From assembly GCA_965222645.1 (NCBI GenBank), contig OZ244968.1, positions 1,612,001-1,676,000 of the forward strand: a stretch of 64,000 nucleotides of DNA, in the 5' to 3' direction. Below are positions 43,683-53,089 of this stretch, in pieces (the stretch's first letter is position 1; each line of letters opens with the position of its first letter). The notes under the pieces are model-generated. The model was given only the letters and a program-made list of their open reading frames with translations, had not been told where the DNA came from and did not search any database. Origin of the DNA: JABDMH01 sp965222645 (GTDB taxonomy: Bacteria; Bacteroidota; Bacteroidia; Chitinophagales; Saprospiraceae). Both the position numbers and the translations under genes were made by a program.

Positions 43683-46448
43683 ATGTTCGACCCTATGAAG
43701 CATCTGACCGAAATCATGCGTTCTGGATTCTTTGTCTTTTTACTGTTAAGTACTTTTTCACAAATGACTTACGGTAAAACCTATTACTTTTCAAGCTCTG
43801 AGGGAAAAGACCGTTATAAGACCTCAACAGAATCAAAGCCATGGAAGTCCATTAGCAAACTCAACAAGATCATGGATCAACTGGTGCCCGGTGATATGAT
43901 TTTATTTAAACGGGGAGACATCTTTGATGGAGAGCTGATCATAACCACCTCAGGCAATGCTGCCAACCCGATCATCTTTGGGGCATATGGCGACGGCGAT
44001 CCCCCGGTCATTTCCGGATTTACCTCGGTACAAAGCTGGACCAGTCTCGGTGACGGTATTTATCGCAGTAATAAATTAGCCACGGGCAACAGTGCAAATA
44101 TGTTAGTCCTAGATGGTGCCCCCTATGCACTGGGCCGTTATCCCAATGCGGATGAAGTACACGGAGGTTATCTTATTATGGATCTGATAGATGGCACAAC
44201 AGTAATCGATAATGACCATGCACCTGGAGATTGGAAAGGCGGCCAGATCGTGATGCGTACTAGACGATGGACCCTGGAGAGGAGGCAGATCAATTCTTTG
44301 AGGCAGGGTAAGATCAAATATTCGCCGGCAACACAATATCCTCCATTGGCCGGCTACGGCTATTTCATTCAAAATCATGTGTCGACCCTCGACCAATATG
44401 GAGAATGGATGTTCAATAGCAAGTCAAGGACAGTGTCAGTCTACTTTGGATCACATGGCCCGGGCAATACAAATGTTCAGGTCTCCTCACAGGATATACT
44501 GATTTCAGTAAATGCAAGTCACATAGTAGTCCAGGATTTAGCCCTTGAAGGTGCAAATCGTTATGGAGTCTTTTCAGACGGATTTGCCTTAAACGACTTC
44601 AAACTGCAGAACTGTACCATAGATTATTCGGGAATCGACGCAATTCTTGTCTCGGGATATGATCATTTTCAAGTGATAAATTGCAAAATTAGAAACTCGA
44701 ATAGCAGTGCCATTAAATTGCACAGAAATGATCCAAATGCAACGGTGAAGAATTGTGAGATTCTAAATACTGGGGTCTTCCCTGGGATGGGTGGAGATGG
44801 CGATGGTCATTACGTTGCGCTATTCTCCGTAAATGGAGGACTCACAGCCGAGAATAACCGAATTATCAATTCGGGTTATAATGCTATACGGTTTGGTCAG
44901 GAAGACATTTTGATAAAAAACAATTTTGTAGATAATTTTTGCCTGGTTATGGATGACGGTTCCGGTATCTATACTTATGATACACACAGTGCCACAGGGT
45001 ATGACCGGATCGTCTCAGGAAATATTATTTTGAATGGTGTCGGCGAGCCCTATGGGACACCTGGACTGACTGGGGCCGCTCATGGGATATATATAGATAA
45101 TAATTCCACAGGGGTAATTGTCGAAGATAATTCAGTAAGCCAGTGCAGTGGTAGAGGCATATTCCTCCATCAGGCATCACAAATCATACTTGACGGCAAT
45201 ACTGTCTTTGATAATGGATATCAACTGTCAGTAAAAATCGACCAAATCAATAACAACACGGCAATAGATGTGTACGACAATTTCTTTATTGCTAAAGAAG
45301 TTGATCAATATGTCGCACATCTATCTTCCGGATCAGATAACTTTTCTCAGCTGGGCACATTTGACAATAATTATTACGCTCGGCCATACGATGATGAAAT
45401 GACGATTTCATTGGAGTATTTTACATCGGGTGCCGTGGTAAATCGTCCCATGACACTCGATGAATGGCAGATCCACTCTGGCCAGGACCCAAACTCAAGT
45501 AGTTCTGCAGTAAAACTTCCTTACTACACCCTAAACGATAATATGATAGATAATCGAATAGCCAATAGTACATTCGATGGAAACATCTCTGGAGTAAGTT
45601 GTTGGAGCCCACTTGGCAACTGCAATTTGACCCATGAAAATCAAGCCCTTGCTGTGCATGGACCTGGACCCCTGTATGTAGGCTTTGCTGCTGGTAGCGT
45701 TGAGAAGGACAAAGACTATTTGGTAAGATTTAAAGCATCAGCCGATCAGGAAAATAATATTGAAGTGTTTTTCCAGCAAGCATCTGACCCCTGGACTAAA
45801 TTTACTGTTTCCAGAGCAGTAAAGATTGGAACTACATCGCAAGTACAAGAGTTTTTAATTACAATGCCTAGGACGGAGAATGCCAGTCTGAGACTTGCTT
45901 TTGATGACCAGGATAATACGTACTTCCTGGATGATGTCGAATTTGCGGAGGTTGATGCCAGCTTGGCCGATAATGACTTTCTATTTATTTACAATGGTTC
46001 ATCCACACAAGAATTATCCAACTTAGATGGCCCCTATGTCGATGTCACGGGCCAGTCTTACTCGGGATCAGTCACATTGGAGCCCTTTACTTCATTAGTC
46101 TTGATCAAACCCGAATCCAGTATTTCCCAGGGGAAAGAAAATGAGCAGCCCTCGCTGGGTTTAGAGGATATAAATTCTGATATTAGTAGGAACCCGGAAA
46201 TGGAATTTCAACTCTTTCCAAATCCAACCGGTGAATCTCTGCAGATTTCCTTTGAGGGGACAGCACCGGAATTATTGACCTTTTCAATTACAGATCAAAT
46301 GGGAAGGGTATTGGACACTAAGCAATATCCTGTCATTCTGGGATTAAATCAGATGCAATATAACGTGTCACACTTGACTCCCGGTTTTTATAATGTAATT
46401 CTGTATTCAGCAAACATAATGAATACGAAGACTTTTATGGTCCGGTGA
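43683..46448 (+). CDS. Secreted right-handed beta-helix protein, paralogue 3, T9SS
   Basis: A 921-residue third paralogue. The ATG at 43683 gives an N-terminus of MFDPMKHLTEIMRSGFFVF; an internal ATG at residue 12 would give a shorter signal peptide. Shared landmarks are KPWKSISKLNKIM, PGDMILFKRGDIFDGEL, NPIIFGAYGDGDPPVISGF, RYPNADEVHGGYL, RTRRWTLERRQI, GYFIQNHVSTLDQYGEW and VMDDGSGIYTYDTH. A jelly-roll region and a type A T9SS tail follow (FQLFPNPTGESLQISF ... NTKTFMVR). The three genes lie head to tail, which suggests tandem duplication followed by divergence. Confidence 0.9.
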   Translation: MFDPMKHLTEIMRSGFFVFLLLSTFSQMTYGKTYYFSSSEGKDRYKTSTESKPWKSISKLNKIMDQLVPGDMILFKRGDIFDGELIITTSGNAANPIIFGAYGDGDPPVISGFTSVQSWTSLGDGIYRSNKLATGNSANMLVLDGAPYALGRYPNADEVHGGYLIMDLIDGTTVIDNDHAPGDWKGGQIVMRTRRWTLERRQINSLRQGKIKYSPATQYPPLAGYGYFIQNHVSTLDQYGEWMFNSKSRTVSVYFGSHGPGNTNVQVSSQDILISVNASHIVVQDLALEGANRYGVFSDGFALNDFKLQNCTIDYSGIDAILVSGYDHFQVINCKIRNSNSSAIKLHRNDPNATVKNCEILNTGVFPGMGGDGDGHYVALFSVNGGLTAENNRIINSGYNAIRFGQEDILIKNNFVDNFCLVMDDGSGIYTYDTHSATGYDRIVSGNIILNGVGEPYGTPGLTGAAHGIYIDNNSTGVIVEDNSVSQCSGRGIFLHQASQIILDGNTVFDNGYQLSVKIDQINNNTAIDVYDNFFIAKEVDQYVAHLSSGSDNFSQLGTFDNNYYARPYDDEMTISLEYFTSGAVVNRPMTLDEWQIHSGQDPNSSSSAVKLPYYTLNDNMIDNRIANSTFDGNISGVSCWSPLGNCNLTHENQALAVHGPGPLYVGFAAGSVEKDKDYLVRFKASADQENNIEVFFQQASDPWTKFTVSRAVKIGTTSQVQEFLITMPRTENASLRLAFDDQDNTYFLDDVEFAEVDASLADNDFLFIYNGSSTQELSNLDGPYVDVTGQSYSGSVTLEPFTSLVLIKPESSISQGKENEQPSLGLEDINSDISRNPEMEFQLFPNPTGESLQISFEGTAPELLTFSITDQMGRVLDTKQYPVILGLNQMQYNVSHLTPGFYNVILYSANIMNTKTFMVR

Positions 46449-46528
46449 TTGGCCAGCCTTGACTCTGATACCCTTTTGAATTCACCAACTTAACAATGTG
46501 TAACTCTAAAAGATCTGGATAGATAATC

Positions 46529-47308
46529 ATGCTCAATATGGGCACTTATTTCGGCTGGCTCCTTAATTCTACAACCTCCGGTAATTTAATCTCCGGGGTC
46601 GAGACCAGTGAAACATTCGCCAGGAATTTACTCGTCGACATTCACGGCCATTGGCTATATGGAGTAGATGATGGTGCTCTAGATCTGCAGGAATCAATTG
46701 CTATGATCAAGGGTCTTAAACAACTTGGCTTTAAACGAATCATCGCTACACCGCACATAAAAACACACTATCTTGAAAACAATCCGGATTTACTTCTAAA
46801 CAGATTTTACAGACTCTCCCAGGAGCTGCTAGGTCATTCGATTGATATTCAGATCGGTTTAGGTGCAGAATATACGTTAGACGAGGGTTTTAGACTTCAT
46901 CTCAAAGAGAATAACTTTCTGACGATTGACGACGAACTTCTATTGATTGACTTTCCTTTTGGAGATTTCCTTCCGGATACGGCAGAAATCCTGGAAGAAT
47001 TAAAAAGTCTTGGATACAGGGTAATCATAGCGCATCCGGAGCGATACAATTACATCTTCGATAATCTGGACAAGTACATGGTCCTCAAAGAAACTGGTTG
47101 CTATTTTCAATTAAATATAGGATCACTAAATAAATTTTACGGCAGGGAGATACAACGTGTTGCCACGACTCTATTGGAAGAAAATCTATACGAGTTTGTG
47201 GGCACGGATATTCACTCACTAGCCCAGCTCAAATCATTTAGTACAATTTCTCTATCCGGAACCTTTAAAAATAAAGATCTGCTGACCCCGGTGGCTGTCG
47301 CAGAATAG
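46529..47308 (+). CDS. PHP-type protein tyrosine phosphatase (CpsB/YwqE-like)
   Basis: A 259-residue metal-dependent phosphatase of the PHP family. Metal ligands are visible in order: LLVDIHGHW (H-x-H), GVDDGA, RIIATPHIKTHY, LGAEYTLDEG, VIIAHPERY and FVGTDIHS. In Gram-positive and Bacteroidota EPS systems this enzyme dephosphorylates the BY-kinase, here probably the protein at 14874-17198. It lies about 29 kb from that kinase, on the far side of the glycosyltransferase and beta-helix genes, which helps define the extent of the EPS locus. Confidence 0.92.
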   Translation: MLNMGTYFGWLLNSTTSGNLISGVETSETFARNLLVDIHGHWLYGVDDGALDLQESIAMIKGLKQLGFKRIIATPHIKTHYLENNPDLLLNRFYRLSQELLGHSIDIQIGLGAEYTLDEGFRLHLKENNFLTIDDELLLIDFPFGDFLPDTAEILEELKSLGYRVIIAHPERYNYIFDNLDKYMVLKETGCYFQLNIGSLNKFYGREIQRVATTLLEENLYEFVGTDIHSLAQLKSFSTISLSGTFKNKDLLTPVAVAE

Positions 47309-47361
47309 TTTTTGCATTGGCATCCATTTATTGTAATGTAAGTTTCTGACCCGAATCTAAA

Positions 47362-48099
47362 ATGGTAAATAAAAAAACATCAATCCTTCTGGTCCTGTTG
47401 GTGCTGCTTGCCTATTGCACTATGCTATTACCCATTGAAAAACTTCAAGTAATGATTCTTGAGGACGGCCCATTCGAATGGGGGAGTGCTTTATTGTTCC
47501 TTGCTGCAGCTTTCTTTTTCATGATGTCTTTTCTGAGATCAAAATCTAAGTCAAAGTATTGGCCACAAAGAAGAGCATGGTTGTACATCCTTCTTGCACT
47601 TTTCTTCTTTGTGGCATTTGGGGAAGAAATAAGCTGGGGTCAGAGAATTTTTGGATTGGAAACACCTGATTTTCTAAAAGAACACAATGTCCAGGAAGAA
47701 ATAAACATTCATAATTTAGAATGGATTTTCGGACAATCGGGACTTGCATCATTATTTAGCTCAAAAAGAATTTTTATTTATGCCTGCCTTACTTTTCTAC
47801 TTGTAATTCCTCTGCTTGATAAAACAGAAAAGTTTCATCACCTGATTTCCAACTTTCGAATTCCCGTTGGTCCTCTGTTTTTCGGAATTCTATTTATTTC
47901 AAATGCCGTGTTGATGAAAATCCTGAGATATACATGGTTTAATTCCGATAAATTCCAGATCCACTCCCTGACCGAGATCATGGAAACCAATTTTGCCCTA
48001 ATTATTTTTGCCCTGGCACTTTATCTTTTCATGAATAAAATAGAACATAGTCCTGGGGGCTCCAGGGCAGAGCAACACCTGATCAGGGAAATCTCCTAG
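47362..48099 (+). CDS. Polytopic membrane protein of unknown function
   Basis: A 245-residue protein with about six hydrophobic segments. The most striking feature is a polar, conserved-looking stretch after the third helix: FGEEISWGQRIFG, then LKEHNVQEEINIHNLEW. Two adjacent Glu residues, a Trp-Gly-Gln-Arg and a later His-Asn could form a membrane-embedded active or metal site. I recognise no characterised family. It starts 53 bp after the PHP phosphatase on the same strand, so it may be the last gene of the EPS locus, or independent. Confidence 0.7.
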   Translation: MVNKKTSILLVLLVLLAYCTMLLPIEKLQVMILEDGPFEWGSALLFLAAAFFFMMSFLRSKSKSKYWPQRRAWLYILLALFFFVAFGEEISWGQRIFGLETPDFLKEHNVQEEINIHNLEWIFGQSGLASLFSSKRIFIYACLTFLLVIPLLDKTEKFHHLISNFRIPVGPLFFGILFISNAVLMKILRYTWFNSDKFQIHSLTEIMETNFALIIFALALYLFMNKIEHSPGGSRAEQHLIREIS

Positions 48100-48166
48100 T
48101 TTGATCCTGAGACGATAATCCCCGGACACCTCCGATAACCATTTTTCCTATCTTTCGAGCAAACTC

Positions 48167-51043
48167 TTGCTCGTGTCACACCACCTTTTTATTGCAGACT
48201 TGAAAGCTCACATTAGGGGGGAACTCCTGACTGATGAAGTAAGCCTTGGGATGTACGCTACTGATGCAAGCATGTACCAAATTGTGCCAGAGGCTATCTG
48301 CATCCCCTTGGATCAGGATGATGTGGTCCAGGCCGTTTCAATTGCAAGGGACCACGCTGTAAGTATAATTGCCAGAGGAGCCGGAACTGGTCTTGCTGGA
48401 CAAGCCATTGGTAGGGGCCTTATCATTGATTTTACTAAACACCTAAATAAAATTCGCGATGTAAATTTTGAAGAGCAATGGGCGTGGGTAGAACCCGGAG
48501 TAGTACGAGATCAACTCAATAGTTACGTGTTGAGCAATAATTTACATTTCGCACCGGATCCTGCCACAAGTTCGAGAGCGACTATAGGAGGAATGATTGC
48601 CAACAATTCCTCGGGTACAAGAAGTATTATATATGGGAAAACTTTGGATCATGTCATTGAGTTAAAGGTTTTGCTCAGCGATGGACAAATTCTGACGTTT
48701 GAGGAAAAGTCAGAGAACGAAATCGAAAAAATAATCGAAGCCGGGGGTAGAGAAGGACATATTTTTCATGACCTGCGCAAGATTATCAGTGAAAATAAAG
48801 AAGTAATCCACAGGAGCTTTCCCAAGGTGATGCGTCGAGTAGGGGGATACAATCTCGACGAATTTCTGTCTAGCAAAAGGTGGAATTTATCCAAACTGAT
48901 CATCGGCAGTGAGGGGACATTGGGGATTGTACTCGAGGCAAAAATAAAACTAACTCCCCTACCCTTCAGCCGAAATTTATGCCTGGCACATTTTCACGAA
49001 ATGACAGATGCGATGCGGGCTATTCAGCATCTTGTACGGTTTAGCCCCGCAGCAATAGAAATCATCGACCATACCGTAATAGAACTGAGTAGAAAAAATA
49101 TTGAAACCCGGGATAGCTGTAAGGTAATTCAGGGAAATCCCGGCGCTGTTCTAATTATCGAATTCTTTGGTAATAGTCCTGAGGAATCTCTTCAAAGGGC
49201 AAATGAGCTTGTCGCCTATCTCAAAGAAAATAATTGGGCCTATGCATATCCCATTTTTGATCCTGGTCAAGAATACGATAGTGTCCTGAATGTCCGTAAA
49301 AAAGGACTCGGTCTTATGCTGGGGATGAAGACAAAAAGAAAACCCATAGCGTTTATCGAAGATGCTGCAATTCCCCTAGAATTTATCTCGGATTACATTA
49401 CGGAGATAGACCAGTTTTGCAGTGATCGCAATGTAGAGGCAATCAAGTATGCTCACGCTTCTGTGGGAGTAATACATGTGCGGCCGGTCCTCGACCTGAG
49501 AGAAAAAGCTGACATCTCTTTATTAAAAGAAATTGCAGAGGAGAGTTTTAGGCTGGTAAAAAAATACAACGGGTCGCTGAGTGGAGAACACGGTGACGGA
49601 CTGGTTCGGAGTCCGTTTAATGAGCGGTTTTTTGGTACAGAAATTTACCAGGCCTTTAGAGATGTTAAAAAGTCCTTTGATCCGATTGGATTGATGAACC
49701 CCGGCAAGATTATTGATTCCCCGGCTATCGATGACAATTTGAAATACGGAGAGAAATATCGAGATAAAATTATCAAGACCACATATCTGTACCGGGATGT
49801 GGGTAGTTTTGCAGAGGAGGTACACATGTGCGGAAATATAGGGGCATGCCGTAAGAAAGGAAGTGGTACGATGTGTCCAAGCTTTATGGCAACGGGAGAT
49901 GAGGTTCATTCTACGAGGGGCAGAGCCAATGCACTGAGGCTGGCAATGTCAGGCCAGTTCGATTCCAGAGACCTCACAAGTAGAGAAGTGCTCGAAGTTC
50001 TGGATCTCTGCATATCGTGCAAGGCTTGCAAATCAGAGTGCCCCAGCAATGTCGATATGTCCAAATTGAAAAGCGAAGTCCTGCAAATGAAGTACGATCT
50101 GGAGGGTGCGAATTTGCGTGAAAGGATCATTGCGGGTTCAGCATCTGGAGCTCGACTTTTGTCCGGACCACTTGCCTCCTTTATAAATTCCATACAGCGC
50201 CAAAGATCCTTCAGATGGGTTTTGGAAAAAATAGCGGGATTTGAAAAAAAGAGAATTCTTCCGTCCTATGCAAAGAAGACCTTTGTTGAATGGTATGATA
50301 AATACTATGTCCCTCCAAAAACAATAAGTGATAAATGCGTCCTATTTATTGATACGTATCTAAATTATTACGAACCCCATTTAGGAAAATCAATAATAAC
50401 TCTTTTGCATGCTCTTAACGTTGCAGTTGAGGTAGCCAATGTAGGATGCTGTCAACGTCCAAAAATTTCAAACGGGTTTTTAAGAGATGCGAAAAAAGGT
50501 GGTGCTAAAACTCTTAATAGACTCGATGCCTTTGCTGTTCCAGAGAAAAAAATACTAGTCTGTGAGCCCAGCTGTGCATCGGCACTTCAATATGATTTAC
50601 CAGATCTGCTGGATGACGAACGACTCGGAGAAAGAGTAGCGCAAAAAGTCACCTCGGTTGCGGACTTTGTATTGCCGAAAATGAAAACAGAATCGATTGT
50701 AAAGGTACCAGCTGCACCAACATTTATTCACGGACATTGCCATGAAAAGTCGCTGTATGGCACGGGCAGTTTAAAAGGTATACTCAAGAGGATTGGCGTA
50801 AAGGCTACCGAACTCGATTCTGGTTGCTGTGGAATGGCAGGCTCTTTTGGTTATGAAAAAGAACACTATGAGATTTCCCGGCAGATTGGCAAAGGCCGTT
50901 TGTTTGACCCGATCAGCAGGCTGCCGAAGGATGCAATGATAATTGCAAATGGATTTAGTTGCAGACATCAGATAGAGCATTTTACAGGTCGAAGAGCGTT
51001 CCATTGGACAGAGCTTTTTGATCAAATCGATGATGAAAAATAA
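48167..51043 (+). CDS. FAD/Fe-S D-lactate (or glycolate) dehydrogenase fusion
   Basis: A 958-residue fusion of a GlcD/Dld-like FAD protein with a GlpC/GlcF-like iron-sulfur half. The FAD half has IIARGAGTGLAGQAIG, PATSSRATIGGMIANNSSG, GSEGTLGIV and GEHGDGLVRS. Cys-rich sites follow: CGNIGACRKKGSGTMCPSF, then CISCKACKSECPSNVDM near residue 614, and the paired CCG-type motifs VGCCQRP and SGCCGMAGSFGYE (near 886). It should oxidise a 2-hydroxy acid and send electrons to the quinone pool. The lactate permease gene 50 bp downstream favours D-lactate. The start is a TTG at 48167 or a GTG at 48173. Confidence 0.92.
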   Translation: MLVSHHLFIADLKAHIRGELLTDEVSLGMYATDASMYQIVPEAICIPLDQDDVVQAVSIARDHAVSIIARGAGTGLAGQAIGRGLIIDFTKHLNKIRDVNFEEQWAWVEPGVVRDQLNSYVLSNNLHFAPDPATSSRATIGGMIANNSSGTRSIIYGKTLDHVIELKVLLSDGQILTFEEKSENEIEKIIEAGGREGHIFHDLRKIISENKEVIHRSFPKVMRRVGGYNLDEFLSSKRWNLSKLIIGSEGTLGIVLEAKIKLTPLPFSRNLCLAHFHEMTDAMRAIQHLVRFSPAAIEIIDHTVIELSRKNIETRDSCKVIQGNPGAVLIIEFFGNSPEESLQRANELVAYLKENNWAYAYPIFDPGQEYDSVLNVRKKGLGLMLGMKTKRKPIAFIEDAAIPLEFISDYITEIDQFCSDRNVEAIKYAHASVGVIHVRPVLDLREKADISLLKEIAEESFRLVKKYNGSLSGEHGDGLVRSPFNERFFGTEIYQAFRDVKKSFDPIGLMNPGKIIDSPAIDDNLKYGEKYRDKIIKTTYLYRDVGSFAEEVHMCGNIGACRKKGSGTMCPSFMATGDEVHSTRGRANALRLAMSGQFDSRDLTSREVLEVLDLCISCKACKSECPSNVDMSKLKSEVLQMKYDLEGANLRERIIAGSASGARLLSGPLASFINSIQRQRSFRWVLEKIAGFEKKRILPSYAKKTFVEWYDKYYVPPKTISDKCVLFIDTYLNYYEPHLGKSIITLLHALNVAVEVANVGCCQRPKISNGFLRDAKKGGAKTLNRLDAFAVPEKKILVCEPSCASALQYDLPDLLDDERLGERVAQKVTSVADFVLPKMKTESIVKVPAAPTFIHGHCHEKSLYGTGSLKGILKRIGVKATELDSGCCGMAGSFGYEKEHYEISRQIGKGRLFDPISRLPKDAMIIANGFSCRHQIEHFTGRRAFHWTELFDQIDDEK

Positions 51044-51093
51044 TTAGATGAACCGCAAAAGGGAATGAGATAAAATTCTATTTTACAAGTCAA

Positions 51094-52764
51094 ATGAGCA
51101 ATTCTATACTCGCCTTATTGGCTTTCATCCCCATAGCTCTTGCAGGAATTTTATTAGTCGGCTTCCGGTGGCCGGCAAAGCGAGCAATGCCTATGGTCCT
51201 TCTTGTTACAATAATCTTAGCTTCCTGGGGATGGAAATTGCCATGGGTAAGTACTATGGCAAGCATCATACAGGGATTATTTATCACCTTCGATATTCTG
51301 TGGATTATATTCGGAGCAATCTTGTTGCTCAATGTGTTGTCACGGTCCGGTGCGGTCAGTGTCATCCGGAATGGGTTTACCAATATTAGCACTGACCGAA
51401 GGATACAGATTGTTTTGGTGTGTTGGCTTTTTGGATCTTTTATTGAGGGTGCAGCGGGATTTGGCACCCCTGCTGCCATAGTTGCACCGTTACTCGTGGC
51501 TATAGGCTTTCCTGCTATGGCTGCGGTCATGTTAGGTATGATGGTCCAAAGTACAGCAGTAACTTTCGGAGCCGTTGGTACTCCGGTTCTTGTGGGCCTA
51601 AGAGGTGGTCTTAGTTCTGATCTTGTAGATCAGCAACTTTCAGAAATGGGCCTGACCATGGGAGACTACCTGTTGATTGTAACTAAGGACATTGTGGTTT
51701 TTCACGCTATCGCGGGCACTTTGATTCCGCTGTTTATGGTTTGTATGCTTACGAGGTTTTTTGGGAAAAATAAATCGTGGAAGGAAGGTCTGGATATCAT
51801 TCCGTTCCTGATAGCAGGAGGGTTAGCATTTACAGTCCCATATCTGATAATAGGTTTTTTACTCGGTCCGGAATTTCCATCACTTTTCGGATCTCTTATT
51901 GGTATGGTAATTATTGTTTCCCTTCTCAGAAAGGGGTGGTTTAAGCCAAAGAAGATTTGGGATTTCGAAAACAACGAAAATTGGCCTGCACATTGGTTCG
52001 GTACTTTACGTGTGGATGATAAGTTAGGAGATGATGCAAAAAAGCCCAGCCTGTTAATGAGTTGGATTCCATATCTGCTGGTGGGCGCACTCCTGGTTTT
52101 GACAAGACTTCCTCAGCTACCCATAAAATCTGCCCTGGGTGGTATTTCAATCACGTGGACCAATATTTTTGACACGGCGATATCTGCTTCTACATCTCCA
52201 CTCTATTTGCCGGGTACGATTTTGATACTTGTCAGTATCATAGCATTTTATCTCCATAAGATGAAGACTTCCGACTTCAATTATGCATTAGGTAAAAGTG
52301 CAAAAATGCTCTGGGGTGCAGGATTTGTTTTGGTCTTTACAATTCCCATGGTGAGGATCTACATTAATTCGTCGATGAATCCCATGGGATATGACGGTAT
52401 GCCTGTAGCAATGGCCGAGTGGGTAGCATCCAATGTCGGTCAGATATACCCGTTGTTTGCGCCTAGTGTGGGTGCATTGGGTGCATTCATAGCCGGCAGC
52501 AACACGGTCAGCAATCTCATGCTGAGCCTTTTTCAATACGGTGTAGCAGATCGCTTGATGATGCCGGCGATCACAATGGTAGCCCTACAGGCAGTAGGAG
52601 CTGCAGCAGGAAATATGATTGCCATTCACAATGTTGTAGCTGCATCGGCCACTGTCGGATTTTTAGGTAAGGAAGGCCTTATCTTGCGAAAAACAATTCT
52701 CCCTACTTTGTATTATGTACTTGTAGTTGGCATTTTGGGCTGCCTCAGTGTTTGGCTGTTGTAA
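51094..52764 (+). CDS. lctP: L-lactate permease family transporter (LctP)
   Basis: A 556-residue inner-membrane permease with about 13-14 helices. Family landmarks are IEGAAGFGTPAAIVAPLLVAIGF, MVQSTAVTFGAVGTPV, LGAFIAGSNTVSNLMLSLFQ and a C-terminal VALQAVGAAAGNMIAIHNVVAASATVG. LctP members move lactate or glycolate with protons. It is next to the D-lactate-type dehydrogenase, so the two probably form an uptake-and-oxidation pair. The ATG is 50 bp after the dehydrogenase stop. Confidence 0.95.
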   Translation: MSNSILALLAFIPIALAGILLVGFRWPAKRAMPMVLLVTIILASWGWKLPWVSTMASIIQGLFITFDILWIIFGAILLLNVLSRSGAVSVIRNGFTNISTDRRIQIVLVCWLFGSFIEGAAGFGTPAAIVAPLLVAIGFPAMAAVMLGMMVQSTAVTFGAVGTPVLVGLRGGLSSDLVDQQLSEMGLTMGDYLLIVTKDIVVFHAIAGTLIPLFMVCMLTRFFGKNKSWKEGLDIIPFLIAGGLAFTVPYLIIGFLLGPEFPSLFGSLIGMVIIVSLLRKGWFKPKKIWDFENNENWPAHWFGTLRVDDKLGDDAKKPSLLMSWIPYLLVGALLVLTRLPQLPIKSALGGISITWTNIFDTAISASTSPLYLPGTILILVSIIAFYLHKMKTSDFNYALGKSAKMLWGAGFVLVFTIPMVRIYINSSMNPMGYDGMPVAMAEWVASNVGQIYPLFAPSVGALGAFIAGSNTVSNLMLSLFQYGVADRLMMPAITMVALQAVGAAAGNMIAIHNVVAASATVGFLGKEGLILRKTILPTLYYVLVVGILGCLSVWLL

Positions 52765-53089
52765 ACTTTTTGCGATAATGAAAATGATAGAGCCCTGCGA
52801 ACAAATGTTCTTCCATTATTATCTGAGCCCGAGCAGAATCAGTCCATGATGACCGACAATTTCGAGATTGAGGGATTGGTCTAGGATATAATCTCCGGCT
52901 AAATTATCAAAACCAGTCTGATCCTCCATGCATTGCTCTTAGATCGGGTGGTATGGGAACCATGCTAAATGATATCGACACAAGTGTAATTGCGAAATAG
53001 CAGTATTTTCAGACAAATAGATATTTCTCAAAGCAATGGATACATTTGATTGAAATTTTGCGAGATTTGCAATCCCTAACATCAAAATT
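52765..53089. other. Intergenic region before fructose-1,6-bisphosphatase
   Basis: This 325-bp gap has no credible coding frame. It holds a short hairpin word GAACA-aa-TGTTC near 52799 and a TAnnTTTG match close to its right end. No RNA gene or repeat was seen. Confidence 0.4.
53041..53048 (+). promoter_or_regulatory. Possible -7 promoter element (TACATTTG)
   Basis: TACATTTG fits the Bacteroidota -7 consensus TAnnTTTG and lies 41 bp before the ATG of the fructose-1,6-bisphosphatase gene, a good distance for a short leader. A TTT-rich stretch near 53020 could be the -33 region, but it is not an exact match. Confidence 0.35.

Noticed and set aside
37941..46448. Beta-helix proteins as phage tailspikes
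   Set aside because: They carry signal peptides and T9SS-type tails and lie among EPS genes, with no phage structural genes nearby.
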